A stretch of 64,000 nucleotides of DNA from Flavobacterium tagetis (GCF_016735615.1 NZ_JAERSF010000001.1:1302001-1366000), one strand, 5' to 3'; positions 9,213 to 19,191 are shown, counted from the first letter of the stretch. Made by a program: numbers and translations. The notes: generated by a model not told the origin, from the sequence alone.

Positions 9213-9683
9213 TCAAGTTCTTTCCAGCAAATATCTATTTCGTTGTACTGCTTTTTCTAATTTTGGTAGTTCGTTGGTAATCCAATCTTGACTTTCTTTG
9301 CTTAGGAAGTATCGATTCTCGCTTAGTTTGTACTCCATCGCTCTATTAATTGTGCCTATCATTTCTTCAGCATCCGAAGTGCCATTTGCAAAATTAGGAC
9401 CTATTAAATATTTTAAAATTTCTTTTTCATATTTAGGTTTATAGTAAAGAATATGACTTACTATTGGAAAAAAGAAGTAAAAATAATCGGTAGGGTTTGA
9501 TGGATATCTTATTTTTAGTAGCTCTTTTATTAATGTGTCAGATTCTAAATCCGAAGTTTTAACGTTTAGTTTTTTTAAAAGATTAAAACAAATTTTTTCG
9601 GTTCTTTTTAAATAGAAGAAAGTCTTTTCAAAATCGGCAATATTATTTTTTCTTAATGAACTTAAGAAAGTTAAAATTTTCAT
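9213..9683 (-). CDS. Hypothetical helical protein, cotranscribed with SUKH gene
   Basis: 156 residues, mostly predicted helix, no signal peptide, no family recognised. Rich in Lys, Phe and Tyr (DYFYFFFPIVSHILYYKPKY). Its stop is 10 nt upstream of the SUKH start, so the two form a small operon. By position it could be a second immunity protein; that is inference only. Confidence 0.65.
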   Translation of the reverse strand: MKILTFLSSLRKNNIADFEKTFFYLKRTEKICFNLLKKLNVKTSDLESDTLIKELLKIRYPSNPTDYFYFFFPIVSHILYYKPKYEKEILKYLIGPNFANGTSDAEEMIGTINRAMEYKLSENRYFLSKESQDWITNELPKLEKAVQRNRYLLERT

Positions 9684-9825
9684 TTTTATAATTAATTAAA
9701 AAAGTCTACTGCAAAGATAGTAATGCTTTTCTTTCTTTTTGTTGTTTTCAGATTCATGAAAATATTGCAAGCTAATATGAATATTTTATCCGAAATTTGC
9801 CATAACTTCTTAAAACTAATCTCAA

Positions 9826-10365
9826 ATGGAATTCGGTAAAATCATTATTTCAGAAACGGCGGCAAACAGCGAAAATCCTCAAGACATTGTAAATTCGAAT
9901 ATTTCAGTAATCAATTTAATGCGCGAAGAAAAAATAGACGACGATTTGATTCATGAAGATGCTTTAATGAGTTACTATTTAGATTTTTATGCTTCAAAAT
10001 ATGCCGAAGGAAATTTTTCGAAGTTCGTTTATGATTCCGGTTGGAACAAAGAATTAAACGAATTAATTGAAGAAGGTTTGGCTTTGATTGGCGCAGAGAA
10101 ACATTTGGAATTTTTTAAAGAACAATGCCGTAAACTTCGTTTGCAGAGTAATATCAAATTAGGGAAATTTCTAAAAGAAAAATATGATGCTCCAAACGCT
10201 TTTAAAAATTTGCTGAATAATAATGGTTATTTTGAGTTGGATGAAAATCTGGCTGAATTGAATGCCGCATTTTTAAAATCGCATCCCGATACAGAAGTGC
10301 TTTCGGTTGAAGAAATGTTTAAAACACTGGAAGAGTTTGTAGGTCACGAAATTAAGAGAGATTAA
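9826..10365 (+). CDS. DMP19/DUF4375 family protein
   Basis: 179 residues, acidic, cytoplasmic. The core DLIHEDALMSYYLDFYASKY, then a Gly/Phe-containing turn and a helical GLALIGAEKHLEFFKE, fits the DMP19 (DUF4375) pattern. DMP19 of Neisseria is a DNA-mimic-like protein, and the domain also occurs as an immunity module in polymorphic toxin loci. It is divergent from the SUKH operon across a 142-nt gap. Role here unknown. Confidence 0.72.
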   Translation: MEFGKIIISETAANSENPQDIVNSNISVINLMREEKIDDDLIHEDALMSYYLDFYASKYAEGNFSKFVYDSGWNKELNELIEEGLALIGAEKHLEFFKEQCRKLRLQSNIKLGKFLKEKYDAPNAFKNLLNNNGYFELDENLAELNAAFLKSHPDTEVLSVEEMFKTLEEFVGHEIKRD

Positions 10366-10377
10366 GTTTTTATTTTT

Positions 10378-10409
10378 TTGCTGTGGTTTGTAAGAAAATT
10401 ATATATTTG
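10378..10409 (+). promoter_or_regulatory. Promoter for the 10443 lipoprotein gene
   Basis: TTG at 10378-10380, 21-nt spacer, TATATTTG at 10402-10409. It lies 34 nt before the ATG at 10443, which supports that start over the earlier in-frame GTG at 10383. Confidence 0.6.
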
Positions 10410-10442
10410 GAATGCCCTAAAAATTCTAACAAATCTAAGCCT

Positions 10443-11363
10443 ATGAAAAAAACGATTCTTTTAAGTGCCGTTTTTATGTTTTTGTTTTCCTGCGGGAAGA
10501 ATGAAAAAGTTAAAAACGATGCCGAAATTCAGTATCAGGAACTGCTTTCAGAAACACAAGCACATCTTGGTCAAAATAAAAAGCCACTGAGAAAACTCAT
10601 TTTTAAAAATCTTGATGAGATAGAAGATTCTAAAGAAATGAATCTAGATCTGCTCTTGAAAGTGGCATCAAACTTAAAAATAAAATATTCAGATATTAAA
10701 ATTGCCGAATCGAGTTCGATCAATTACGATGATCAAACGACTTTTTTTGTCCTGACAACGGTATCACACGATAAAAAAGCATTCCGATCAAGTGATGATG
10801 AAGAATTGGGGAATTATTTTCAGCGAAAATATCTCTTTGTAAATCGTGAAAATGGAAGCATAATAGCCGAGGAGTTTGATGAGAATCTAGGTTATTACGA
10901 TAATGAAGCCATTCAGTTTTCGAAATCGCATATTTTGAAAGATTTGGTTTTTTTAAACGAAACGACTCCAGCAATTGCTTTTTATACCGAAGCCAATGCC
11001 AGCAGCCGAATTGTATTGTATTCTGAACAAAAATTTACGCTTGTTACTTTGGTAGAAAACGAAATTAAAAAGGTTTTATACGAATACCCGATTCGATTGA
11101 CTAATGGTGATTCTAACGGAAGTGGCACTTTTCAAATTGAAACTTTAGAAACAGGCATGAGTTTTTCTAATGATAAAACAAACGGTTATTTTGACTTGAT
11201 CATAACCAAAAATTTTTCTTATGAAGAAGCCGTAGAAAATGATTTAGAAAATGGTATCAAAGAAAAAAGTGACTTGAAAATTAAAAAAGAATTAGAAAAA
11301 ATTAAGTATAACGGAAGAGAATACGCTTTTCACAGAGATGACAGGCTTCGTTTTTTGGAATAA
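10443..11363 (+). CDS. Hypothetical lipoprotein
   Basis: 306 residues from the ATG at 10443. MKKTILLSAVFMFLFSCGK is a lipoprotein signal with the acylated Cys at about residue 17. The mature protein is charged, alternates beta strands and helices, and has no motif I can assign. A longer reading from 10383 would bury the signal peptide and contradict the promoter. Stands alone before serS. Confidence 0.75.
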   Translation: MKKTILLSAVFMFLFSCGKNEKVKNDAEIQYQELLSETQAHLGQNKKPLRKLIFKNLDEIEDSKEMNLDLLLKVASNLKIKYSDIKIAESSSINYDDQTTFFVLTTVSHDKKAFRSSDDEELGNYFQRKYLFVNRENGSIIAEEFDENLGYYDNEAIQFSKSHILKDLVFLNETTPAIAFYTEANASSRIVLYSEQKFTLVTLVENEIKKVLYEYPIRLTNGDSNGSGTFQIETLETGMSFSNDKTNGYFDLIITKNFSYEEAVENDLENGIKEKSDLKIKKELEKIKYNGREYAFHRDDRLRFLE

Positions 11364-11389
11364 AATTCAAAAATAATCAAATAACATCA

Positions 11390-11412
11390 AGAGCACTTTT
11401 ACGGTGCTTTTG
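11390..11412 (+). terminator. Weak terminator after the lipoprotein gene
   Basis: AGCAC / GTGCT stem with a T-rich loop and short T tract. Confidence 0.5.
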
Positions 11413-11447
11413 CTGTTTATAGGAGATTTCGGTTTTACTGCAAAACT

Positions 11448-11482
11448 TTGACCTAATGTTAACAAACATTTCCTTAAATTTG
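11448..11482 (+). promoter_or_regulatory. Promoter for serS
   Basis: TTG at 11448-11450 and TAAATTTG at 11475-11482, spacer 24 nt (slightly long). The start codon is at 11523. Confidence 0.55.
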
Positions 11483-11522
11483 CTTCCGTTATAAAAAATA
11501 CAATAGTTATAAAAATCAAGCT

Positions 11523-12794
11523 ATGTTACAAATTGCATTTATTAGAGAAAATCAAGAGAAAGTAATCAAAGCTTTAGCAAAACGAAATATCGATGCTAAA
11601 AGCGTTGTTGAAGAGGTGGTTCAATTAGACGAAAATCGTCGTGCTGCACAGGTGGAATTAGACAATACTTTATCAGAATCTAATAAATTGTCCAAAGATA
11701 TTGGTGAATTGATGAAAGCTGGCGAGAAAGCTAAAGCAGCAATCTTAAAAGAAAAAACCGTTTCACTAAAAGAAAAAAGTAAAGAACTGAGCGAAAAAGC
11801 AGAAGCTTTGGCTGTTGAGTTAACCAATAAATTATACACTTTACCAAACCTTCCAGCAGATATTGTTCCTGAAGGAAAATCGGCAGACGATAACTTGAAT
11901 GTTTTTCAAGAGGGAGATATTCCAGTTTTACACGAAGGTGCACAGCCACACTGGGAACTGGTAAAGAAATATGATATCATCGATTTCGAATTGGGAGTAA
12001 AAATTACTGGAGCAGGATTTCCTGTTTATAAAGGAAAAGGAGCTCGTTTACAGCGTGCTTTAATCAATTACTTTTTAGACAAAAACACAGCTGCAGGATA
12101 CAATGAAGTCCAAGTTCCTCATTTGGTAAATGAAGCTTCAGGATACGGAACAGGACAATTGCCAGACAAAGAAGGACAAATGTATCATGCTGGATTAGAC
12201 GATTTATATCTGATTCCAACGGCTGAGGTTCCTGTTACGAATTTATTCCGTGACGTTATTTTGAACGAAAGCGAATTGCCAGTTTTACAAACAGCATACA
12301 CCCCATGTTTCCGTCGTGAAGCAGGTTCTTACGGAGCACACGTTCGCGGATTAAATCGTTTGCACCAATTTGATAAAGTAGAAATCGTTCGCATCGAGCA
12401 TCCAGACAATTCTTATGCAGCATTGGATGGAATGGTAGAGCACGTAAAAAACATTCTTCAGGAATTGAAATTGCCTTATAGAATTTTACGTCTTTGCGGT
12501 GGCGATATGGGATTCACTTCTGCTTTAACTTACGATTTTGAAGTGTTTTCTACAGCACAAGATCGTTGGTTAGAGATTAGTTCTGTTTCTAACTTTGAAA
12601 CTTTCCAAGCAAACCGTTTGAAATTACGTTTTAAAGACAAAGACGGAAAAAACCAATTGGCACACACACTTAACGGAAGCTCATTAGCGCTTCCACGTGT
12701 TTTGGCTGGAATTATTGAAAATTACCAAACTCCAGAAGGAATCGTAATACCAGAAGTTTTACGTCCTTACTGTGGATTTGATATTATAAACTAA
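11523..12794 (+). CDS. serS: Seryl-tRNA synthetase
   Basis: Charges tRNA-Ser and tRNA-Sec-type substrates with serine in the cytoplasm. At 423 residues it has the usual length. Residues about 1-110 are the long antiparallel coiled-coil arm that grips the tRNA. The class II catalytic core follows: motif 2 FRREAGSYGAHVRGLNRLHQ and motif 3 NGSSLALPRVLAGIIENYQ, with the serine pocket segment TAEVPVTN. A hairpin of a repeat-like type separates it from lgt. Confidence 0.97.
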   Translation: MLQIAFIRENQEKVIKALAKRNIDAKSVVEEVVQLDENRRAAQVELDNTLSESNKLSKDIGELMKAGEKAKAAILKEKTVSLKEKSKELSEKAEALAVELTNKLYTLPNLPADIVPEGKSADDNLNVFQEGDIPVLHEGAQPHWELVKKYDIIDFELGVKITGAGFPVYKGKGARLQRALINYFLDKNTAAGYNEVQVPHLVNEASGYGTGQLPDKEGQMYHAGLDDLYLIPTAEVPVTNLFRDVILNESELPVLQTAYTPCFRREAGSYGAHVRGLNRLHQFDKVEIVRIEHPDNSYAALDGMVEHVKNILQELKLPYRILRLCGGDMGFTSALTYDFEVFSTAQDRWLEISSVSNFETFQANRLKLRFKDKDGKNQLAHTLNGSSLALPRVLAGIIENYQTPEGIVIPEVLRPYCGFDIIN

Positions 12795-12815
12795 AAAAAA
12801 TAGTTTTTAAGATAC

Positions 12816-12850
12816 AAACCTAACAGACTTTAAAACCTGTTAGGTTTTCT
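12816..12850 (+). terminator. Terminator after serS
   Basis: 11-bp stem AAACCTAACAG / CTGTTAGGTTT followed by T residues. As I recall, the same sequence type is common between Flavobacterium genes, so it may also be a dispersed repeat. Confidence 0.75.
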
Positions 12851-12877
12851 TAATTTATAGGAATTAAAAAACGGAGT

Positions 12878-13708
12878 ATGATGAATGGAATTTTAAACTG
12901 GAACGTAGACCCTGTTATTTTCTGGATTACTGATAGTTTTCCTTTAAAATATTACGGAGCTCTTTTTGCCTGCGGACTTCTTTTGGGCTTTTATATTGTT
13001 AGAAATATTTATAAGAAAGAGAATCTTTCGCTAGACAATCTCGATAGTTTATTGATTTATGTAATAGTTGGAACCGTTTTGGGTGCGAGACTTGGACATT
13101 GTTTCTTTTACGAACCAGAGTATTTCTTCAAACATCCGATAGAAATTCTTTTACCAATTCAGAAAATAAAAGGAGCTTATCAATTTGTAGGTTATCAAGG
13201 TTTGGCAAGTCACGGAGGTTCTATTGGAGTTCTTACCGCAATGATTTTATATTGCCGAAAATACAAAGTGCAATTTTTAGGACTTTTAGATAAAATGGCT
13301 GTTGCAGTTCCTGTAACGGGTACATTTATCAGATTAGGGAATTTTATGAATTCTGAAATCTATGGCAAACCAACTAATGGAAATTGGGGAGTAGTTTTTC
13401 AAAGAGACGATTTGATTCCGAGGCATCCAACACAATTGTATGAAGCATTTGCTTACTTGCTGATTTTCGGAATTCTGTTTTATATGTATAAATCAGAAAA
13501 AATTAGAAACGCACAAGGATTAATCTTTGGAACTTTCTTAACTTTATTATTTACAGCTCGTTTTATAATTGAATTTTTTAAAGAAAATCAAGAAGCTTTT
13601 GAAAATAATATGCTGATTAATATGGGACAGATTTTAAGTATTCCATTTATTTTAATTGGTTTAGCTCTGATTTTTTGGAAAACTAAAAAAGTTCCAGTTT
13701 TACAGTAA
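12878..13708 (+). CDS. lgt: Prolipoprotein diacylglyceryl transferase
   Basis: Transfers diacylglyceryl from phosphatidylglycerol to the lipobox cysteine of prolipoproteins, in the inner membrane. 276 residues with seven hydrophobic segments. Family signatures are present: GYQGLASHGGSIG in the second conserved loop, IRLGNFMNSEIYG (the G-R/x-G-N-F-x-N-x-E signature), and HPTQLYEA. Two adjacent ATGs (12878, 12881) are possible starts. It serves the many lipoproteins encoded in this window. Confidence 0.95.
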   Translation: MMNGILNWNVDPVIFWITDSFPLKYYGALFACGLLLGFYIVRNIYKKENLSLDNLDSLLIYVIVGTVLGARLGHCFFYEPEYFFKHPIEILLPIQKIKGAYQFVGYQGLASHGGSIGVLTAMILYCRKYKVQFLGLLDKMAVAVPVTGTFIRLGNFMNSEIYGKPTNGNWGVVFQRDDLIPRHPTQLYEAFAYLLIFGILFYMYKSEKIRNAQGLIFGTFLTLLFTARFIIEFFKENQEAFENNMLINMGQILSIPFILIGLALIFWKTKKVPVLQ

Positions 13709-13749
13709 CTGACTTAAAACTGCAACTGAAAACTAAAAAAAACTGCAAT

Positions 13750-15531
13750 ATGAGAAACATGTTGATTTGTATTGTTTTGTTGTGTTCTGGTTTTGCGTTT
13801 GCACAAAACGAACAGCTGGCACAATATTATTACGATAAAGGTGATTTCGAAAAGGCAAAAATCAGTTATGAAGAGCTTTTGAGAGGTGCACCATCCAATA
13901 CGCAGTATTTTTTAAGAACAGTCGATTGCTATCAGCAGTTACAGCAGTTTGCAAACGCAGAAAAAGCAATTCAAGATCGTTACAATAGATATAAACAAGG
14001 TGTTTTCTTGGTTGAATTAGGATATAATTTCCAATTGCAGAAAAACGATTCAAAAGCTAAAAATTATTACGAGCAAGCAATCGAAAAAATAAAGGTCAAT
14101 CCAAACGATGTTTATGGAATTGCGAGTTCGTTTGAGAAAAAAGTATTGCTAGAATATGCTTTAAAAGCGTATCAGACCGCAATGCAGGTTCAGCCAAATT
14201 TCAATTTTAATTTTCAAATCGGAATGCTGTATGGGCAGTTGGGTAAAACCGATTTAATGATTGATTTATTATTAACGGAATCTTTCACAAATCCGCAAAA
14301 TACCAATTTGATTCAGACACAATTGTCGCGATTCATGAATGGCGAAACCGATAATACTGCTTTTAAAGATGCAATGCGAAAAGCATTAATCTTAAGAACT
14401 CAAAAAGATCAAGACGTTTTCTGGAATCATTATTTAAGCTGGTTTTATGTACAGCAGAAAGAATTCGGGAAAGCATTTATTCAAGAAAAAGCTATTTACA
14501 AACGTGAACCAGAATCGTTGATGAGCATTGTCAACTTGAGTCAGTTTGCAATGAATGAAGGAGATGATGATACGGCAGAAGAAATTCTGAACTTCATTCT
14601 TCAAAACACTAAAGATTTAAGTTTGCTTATTCAGTCAAATGCCTATTTAATGCAGATTAAGATCGATAAAGCTCAGGAAAAAGATTATCCAGTTATCAAT
14701 CAAGAATTGCAACAATTGTTGGCGACTTACGAAATCAGTCCTTTTACCTTATCTTTGCAAATCATTCAAGCCCATTTTCTAGCTTTTAATTTGAAAAAGA
14801 CAGAAGAAGGAAAGGCTGTTATCAAAAAAGCTTTAGAACTGAATTTAAACGAATATCAAAAAGCCGATGCCAAAATGGAACTGGCTGATATTTTGCTTTT
14901 AGAAGAAAAGTACAATCAGGCGCTGATTTACTATTCGCAGATTCAATTAGATTTAAAGAATGATGTAATGGCTCACGAAGCAAGTTTGAAAGCAGCCAAA
15001 ACGAGTTATTATAAAGGCGATTTTGAATGGGCCAATAAACAATTCAAAGAATTAAAAGCGGCAAATACGCAGTTAATCGCCAATGATGCTTTAGAATATT
15101 TTCTTTTAATTAATGATAATACAGCAGCTGATTCGACACAAGTCGCTTTGAAAGCATTTGCAAAAGGAGATTTTTTAATCTATCAGAATAAAAAGCAGGA
15201 AGCGATTACACAGTTTCAGAATATTTTAAAGACTTATAAAGGTCAAGAAATTGAAGCGGTGACGTTATTGCGTTTAGGAAAAGTTTACGAAAGTCAGAAA
15301 GATTTTGCTTCGGCTTTAAGCCAATATCAGCAGATTATCGATAATCATAGTGACGGAATTTATGTTGATGAAGCACTGTTCTTCTCAGCTGAAATCTATA
15401 ATGATGAGCTGAAAGATGTAGAAAAAGCAAAACCGTTATATGAAAAGGTAATTTTTAATCATCAAGACAGTATTTACTTTGTTGATGCGAGAAAAAAATA
15501 CCGCGAGTTAAGAGGGGATAAGAATTTATAA
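13750..15531 (+). CDS. Exported TPR-repeat protein
   Basis: 593 residues with a signal peptide (MRNMLICIVLLCSGFAFAQ) and tetratricopeptide repeats along the whole mature length, e.g. YYDKGDFEKAKISYEELL near the start and GDFLIYQNKKQEAITQFQ and DFASALSQYQQIIDNH near the end. It probably acts as a periplasmic or envelope scaffold; no catalytic domain is visible. It begins 41 nt after lgt and may be cotranscribed. Confidence 0.85.
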   Translation: MRNMLICIVLLCSGFAFAQNEQLAQYYYDKGDFEKAKISYEELLRGAPSNTQYFLRTVDCYQQLQQFANAEKAIQDRYNRYKQGVFLVELGYNFQLQKNDSKAKNYYEQAIEKIKVNPNDVYGIASSFEKKVLLEYALKAYQTAMQVQPNFNFNFQIGMLYGQLGKTDLMIDLLLTESFTNPQNTNLIQTQLSRFMNGETDNTAFKDAMRKALILRTQKDQDVFWNHYLSWFYVQQKEFGKAFIQEKAIYKREPESLMSIVNLSQFAMNEGDDDTAEEILNFILQNTKDLSLLIQSNAYLMQIKIDKAQEKDYPVINQELQQLLATYEISPFTLSLQIIQAHFLAFNLKKTEEGKAVIKKALELNLNEYQKADAKMELADILLLEEKYNQALIYYSQIQLDLKNDVMAHEASLKAAKTSYYKGDFEWANKQFKELKAANTQLIANDALEYFLLINDNTAADSTQVALKAFAKGDFLIYQNKKQEAITQFQNILKTYKGQEIEAVTLLRLGKVYESQKDFASALSQYQQIIDNHSDGIYVDEALFFSAEIYNDELKDVEKAKPLYEKVIFNHQDSIYFVDARKKYRELRGDKNL

Positions 15532-15596
15532 ATTCCAATATTTTAAATTCCAAATTCCATAGAGAAAGAATTAATAATGAGATTGTTTTGAGTTTC

Positions 15597-15661
15597 GAGA
15601 AAAACCTCAGAACCTCAGTCCCGATAGCTATCGGGATAGCATCTCAGAACCTTAGAAAAAA
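15597..15661. repeat. Octad repeat split by an 18-bp palindrome
   Basis: AACCTCAG AACCTCAG, then the palindrome TCCCGATAGCTATCGGGA (15619-15636), then ATCTCAGA ACCTTAGA. An ATTCCAATATTTTAAATTCC-type heptad word lies just upstream (15532-15559), nearly identical to 19127-19153. Confidence 0.8.
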
Positions 15662-15973
15662 ATGATTATTTACAACGTTACCACAAACATACACGAAAGC
15701 GTTCATGACCAATGGTTAAAATGGATGCAGGAAAAACACATACCAGAAATTCTGGCTACTAATAAATTTTCTTCAGCACGAATTGTAAAAGTTCTGGTTG
15801 AAGAAGAAATGGGTGGAATTACTTATTCTGTGCAATACATAACAGACAGTAAAGAAACTCTGGAGAAGTTTTATATCGAAGATGAACCAGAATTTCATAG
15901 AGAAGCATTAGGGTTATTTGCTGATAAAATGCTTTCTTTCAGAACAGAATTGGAGGTTGTTTCAGAGCACTAA
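15662..15973 (+). CDS. DUF4286 family protein
   Basis: 103 residues, a small alpha/beta (ferredoxin-like) protein, cytoplasmic. It begins MIIYNVTTNIHESVHDQWLK and has the W-x-x-W...HIPEIL pattern and the YIT...E..FY helix of DUF4286, a family I associate with Bacteroidota and whose function is unknown. In this window it lies between the TPR gene and rsmA. Confidence 0.85.
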   Translation: MIIYNVTTNIHESVHDQWLKWMQEKHIPEILATNKFSSARIVKVLVEEEMGGITYSVQYITDSKETLEKFYIEDEPEFHREALGLFADKMLSFRTELEVVSEH

Positions 15974-16019
15974 TTTTGTAGTGTTCAGCTTTCAGTAATT
16001 AGTATTCAGTCAAAAGGAA

Positions 16020-16080
16020 TTAAATCTTTGTGTCTTTGTCCCGATAGTTATCGGGATTGTGGCAAAAAAAGAATACTTTT
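16020..16080. repeat. Second octad word interrupted by the same palindrome
   Basis: CTTTGTGTCTTTG is followed by TCCCGATAGTTATCGGGA (16039-16056) and then GTGGCAAAA. Without the palindrome the flanks resemble the intact word at 4177-4205 (CTTTGTGTCTTCGTGGCAAAA when shortened). TACTTTTG at 16074-16081 is a good -7 element for rsmA. Confidence 0.75.
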
Positions 16081-16107
16081 GCAGCCTCGTGGCAAACAAG
16101 AAATGAA

Positions 16108-16893
16108 ATGGAAAAAGTAAAAGCAAAAAAACATTTAGGACAGCACTTTCTGAAAGATGAAAGTATCGCAAAAGCCATTGCAGATACTTTGACTTTTAAT
16201 GGGTATGATGAGGTTTTAGAAATAGGGCCAGGAATGGGTGTGCTTACTAAATATTTACTTGAAAAGCCAATTACTACACACGTTATTGAAATCGATACCG
16301 AATCTGTAGCGTATTTGGATGCCAATTATCCAAAATTAAAAGATAAGATTATCTCTCAGGATTTCCTGAAATATAATATAAATGAAGTTTACCAAGATAA
16401 ACAGTTTGCCATAATAGGCAACTTTCCGTATAATATTTCTTCTCAGATTGTTTTTAGGACATTAGAACTTAGAGACCAGATTCCGGAATTTTCTGGAATG
16501 TTCCAAAAAGAAGTAGCCGAGCGTATCTGCGAAAAGAAAGGCTCAAAAACATACGGAATATTATCAGTTTTAGCTCAGGCTTTCTATGATACAGAGTATC
16601 TGTTTACGGTTAATGAAAACGTTTTTATTCCTCCGCCCAAGGTGAAATCGGGTGTGATGAGAATGACCCGAAAGGAAGATTATAGCCTTCCTTGCAGCGA
16701 AAAGTTGTTTTTTACAGTAGTAAAAACTGCTTTTCAGCAGAGACGAAAAACATTACGTAACAGTTTGAAAACATTAAATTTATCAGACAATTTGCGAGAA
16801 GACACTATCTTTGATAAACGTCCAGAGCAACTTAGCGTTGATGAATTTATTGAACTAACTCAAAAAATAGAAACCGATGGAGTTCAAAGTTAG
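16108..16893 (+). CDS. rsmA: 16S rRNA dimethyladenosine transferase
   Basis: Dimethylates the two adjacent adenines near the 3' end of 16S rRNA during 30S maturation, using S-adenosylmethionine. 261 residues from the ATG at 16108; an in-frame GTG at 16057 would start inside a repeat. Motifs: [11 protein letters not shown] at the N-terminus, the SAM-binding [12 protein letters not shown], and the catalytic [10 protein letters not shown] (N-F-P-Y in place of the more usual N-L-P-Y). The 3' end overlaps mgtE by 17 nt, so the two are translationally linked. Confidence 0.96.
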   Translation: MEKVKAKKHLGQHFLKDESIAKAIADTLTFNGYDEVLEIGPGMGVLTKYLLEKPITTHVIEIDTESVAYLDANYPKLKDKIISQDFLKYNINEVYQDKQFAIIGNFPYNISSQIVFRTLELRDQIPEFSGMFQKEVAERICEKKGSKTYGILSVLAQAFYDTEYLFTVNENVFIPPPKVKSGVMRMTRKEDYSLPCSEKLFFTVVKTAFQQRRKTLRNSLKTLNLSDNLREDTIFDKRPEQLSVDEFIELTQKIETDGVQS

Positions 16894-18226
16894 TAAAGAA
16901 TTTATACACCAGTTAGAAGAGCTAATCATCAATAAAAACGACAACGAACTTGAAGTTTTATTGAATGATTTGCACCACGCCGATATCGCCGAAATCTTAG
17001 ATGAATTAGACTTTGATGAGGCGACTTATATCTTTAAGGTTTTAGATAGTGATAAAACCGCCGAAATTCTTCTGGAATTAGAAGAGGATCTGCGTGAAAA
17101 TATCTTAAGCCGACTTTCACCAAAGGAAATTGCAGAAGAGCTTGATGAGCTTGAAACAAATGACGCTGCCGACATTATCGCCGAACTTTCGCAAGAAATT
17201 AAAGCGGAAGTAATCTCTGAGCTTGTCGATGTTGAACACGCCAAAGATATTGTTGATCTTTTGCGTTACGACGAAAACACGGCTGGTGGTTTGATGGGAA
17301 AAGAGCTTGTAAAGGTGAATGAAAACTGGAACGTTTTGACCTGCGTTAAAGAAATGAGAATCCAAGCAGAAAATGTTTCGAGAGTACATTCTATTTATGT
17401 AGTTGATGATGAAAATAGACTAAAAGGAAGACTTTCTCTTAAAGATTTACTGACTTCTTCGACCAAAACTCAAATTGGTGACGTTTATATCCGAAAATTA
17501 AATTTTGTAAAGGTAGATACTGAAGATGTTGAGGTGGCTCGTATCATGCAGAAATATGACTTAGAGGCAATTCCGGTTGTTGATGAATTAGGACGATTAG
17601 TCGGAAGAATTACAATCGATGATATCGTAGACGTAATCAAGGAAGAAGCCGACAAAGATTACCAGTTAGCAGCGGGTATTACACAAGACGTTGAATCGAA
17701 TGACAGCGTTTACGAATTGACCAAAGCACGCTTGCCTTGGCTTTTGATCGGAATGGTAATCGAAATTGTAGCGTCTTTTGTTTTGAAAGGCAACGAAGCA
17801 ACTTTCCAAAAATATTCTACATTAATCATATTTGTGCCTTTACTTTCTGCAACTGCAGGTAATATTGGCGTTCAGGCTTCGGCAATCGTTGTACAAGGTT
17901 TGGCAAATGGAACACTGAAAGATTTTAGCCGCGGATATTTTACTAAAGAAATTACCGTTTCTATGATATCAGGAACTATTATTTCGTTGCTTTTATTAGG
18001 ATATCATTCTATCATGTATCAACAGTATTTGGTGGGATTTGCAATTTCTATTTCTATGATTGTTGTCATTCTTTTTGCAGCAACTTTAGGAACATTAGTC
18101 CCTCTTTTCCTGAATAAAAATAAGATTGACCCCGCAATTGCTACTGGTCCGTTTATTACTACAACCAACGATGTGTTTGGAATTATGCTCTACTTTGGAG
18201 TAGCTAACTTGATTCTAGGATTCTAG
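16877..18226 (+). CDS. mgtE: Magnesium transporter MgtE
   Basis: Mg2+-gated magnesium channel of the inner membrane. 449 residues: an acidic helical N domain (residues about 1-125, full of ELDELE-type repeats), two CBS domains (about 130-255; [19 protein letters not shown] and [17 protein letters not shown]), a plug helix, and five membrane helices (about 285-449) with [13 protein letters not shown], part of the pore. The start overlaps the end of rsmA. Confidence 0.95.
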   Translation: MEFKVSKEFIHQLEELIINKNDNELEVLLNDLHHADIAEILDELDFDEATYIFKVLDSDKTAEILLELEEDLRENILSRLSPKEIAEELDELETNDAADIIAELSQEIKAEVISELVDVEHAKDIVDLLRYDENTAGGLMGKELVKVNENWNVLTCVKEMRIQAENVSRVHSIYVVDDENRLKGRLSLKDLLTSSTKTQIGDVYIRKLNFVKVDTEDVEVARIMQKYDLEAIPVVDELGRLVGRITIDDIVDVIKEEADKDYQLAAGITQDVESNDSVYELTKARLPWLLIGMVIEIVASFVLKGNEATFQKYSTLIIFVPLLSATAGNIGVQASAIVVQGLANGTLKDFSRGYFTKEITVSMISGTIISLLLLGYHSIMYQQYLVGFAISISMIVVILFAATLGTLVPLFLNKNKIDPAIATGPFITTTNDVFGIMLYFGVANLILGF

Positions 18227-18337
18227 ATTTTTGCCACAAATTAGTTTATTGCAGTGATTTAAGATCTCTAAAATCTGCGTAATTTGTACGCGGAAAAAAG
18301 CTATTTATCAACCAGAAATAAATTAAATCCAACCAAG

Positions 18338-19114
18338 ATGAAAGTACACATTATTGGAGGAGGAAACCTTGGGGTTTCTATTGCCTTGGGAATTGCCAAA
18401 TTCTCGAAAAACAACCAAGTTACCGTCACAAGAAGAAACATTGCAAGTATTCAATATTTGTCGGAATACGGAATTACTGTTTCTAACGATAATAAACACA
18501 ACATCGAAGAAGCTGATGTTGTAATTTTAACTATAAAGCCTTATCAGGTTGACACTGTTTTAGCTGAAATTCTGCCTGTTATTAAAAATAAAACTATTGC
18601 TTCAGCAGTAAGCGGATTGTCTTTGGACGTGTTTCAAACTAAAACAAACTACGAATATCCAGTTGTACGTATTATGCCAAATATTGCAGCGCAATTTGGA
18701 GAATCGGCTACTTGTATTTCTTTCCCAGAAAAATACAAAGAAAATGCTACGCCAATTGTTGATTTATTCCAGGATTTAGGAACAGCTCCTGTAATCGATG
18801 AAAAATTAATGGATGCGGCAACTGTTTTAGGTGCTTGCGGAACAGCATATGCTTTGCGTTATATTCGTGCTTCTATGCAAGCAGGAATCGAAATTGGATT
18901 TGATTCTAATACCGCTTTAGCAATTGCAGCTCAAACGGTAAAGGGAGCAGCTAAAATGCTTTTAGAAGAACGAGTGCATCCAGAACAACTAATCGATCGT
19001 GTAACAACGCCGCAAGGCTGTACAATTGTTGGTTTAAATGAAATGGAGCATAATGGTTTCAGTTCATCATTGATTAAAGGAATCAAAACCTCTTTGAAAC
19101 AAATCAAAGGTTAG
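18338..19114 (+). CDS. proC: Pyrroline-5-carboxylate reductase
   Basis: Last step of proline synthesis: reduces 1-pyrroline-5-carboxylate to proline with NAD(P)H. 258 residues from the ATG at 18338 (an earlier in-frame start at 18284 is rejected because the Rossmann strand MKVHIIGGGNLG should begin the protein). The nucleotide-binding GGGNLG, the VRIMPNIAAQ segment and the C-terminal helical substrate domain with QTVKGAAKML and TPQGCT are all typical. Confidence 0.94.
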   Translation: MKVHIIGGGNLGVSIALGIAKFSKNNQVTVTRRNIASIQYLSEYGITVSNDNKHNIEEADVVILTIKPYQVDTVLAEILPVIKNKTIASAVSGLSLDVFQTKTNYEYPVVRIMPNIAAQFGESATCISFPEKYKENATPIVDLFQDLGTAPVIDEKLMDAATVLGACGTAYALRYIRASMQAGIEIGFDSNTALAIAAQTVKGAAKMLLEERVHPEQLIDRVTTPQGCTIVGLNEMEHNGFSSSLIKGIKTSLKQIKG

Positions 19115-19191
19115 ATTTTTAAAGAAATTCCAATATTTAAATTCCAAATTCCAATTTTCAAACTGGAGTTTGGAATTTTTTGTTTTGAGGT

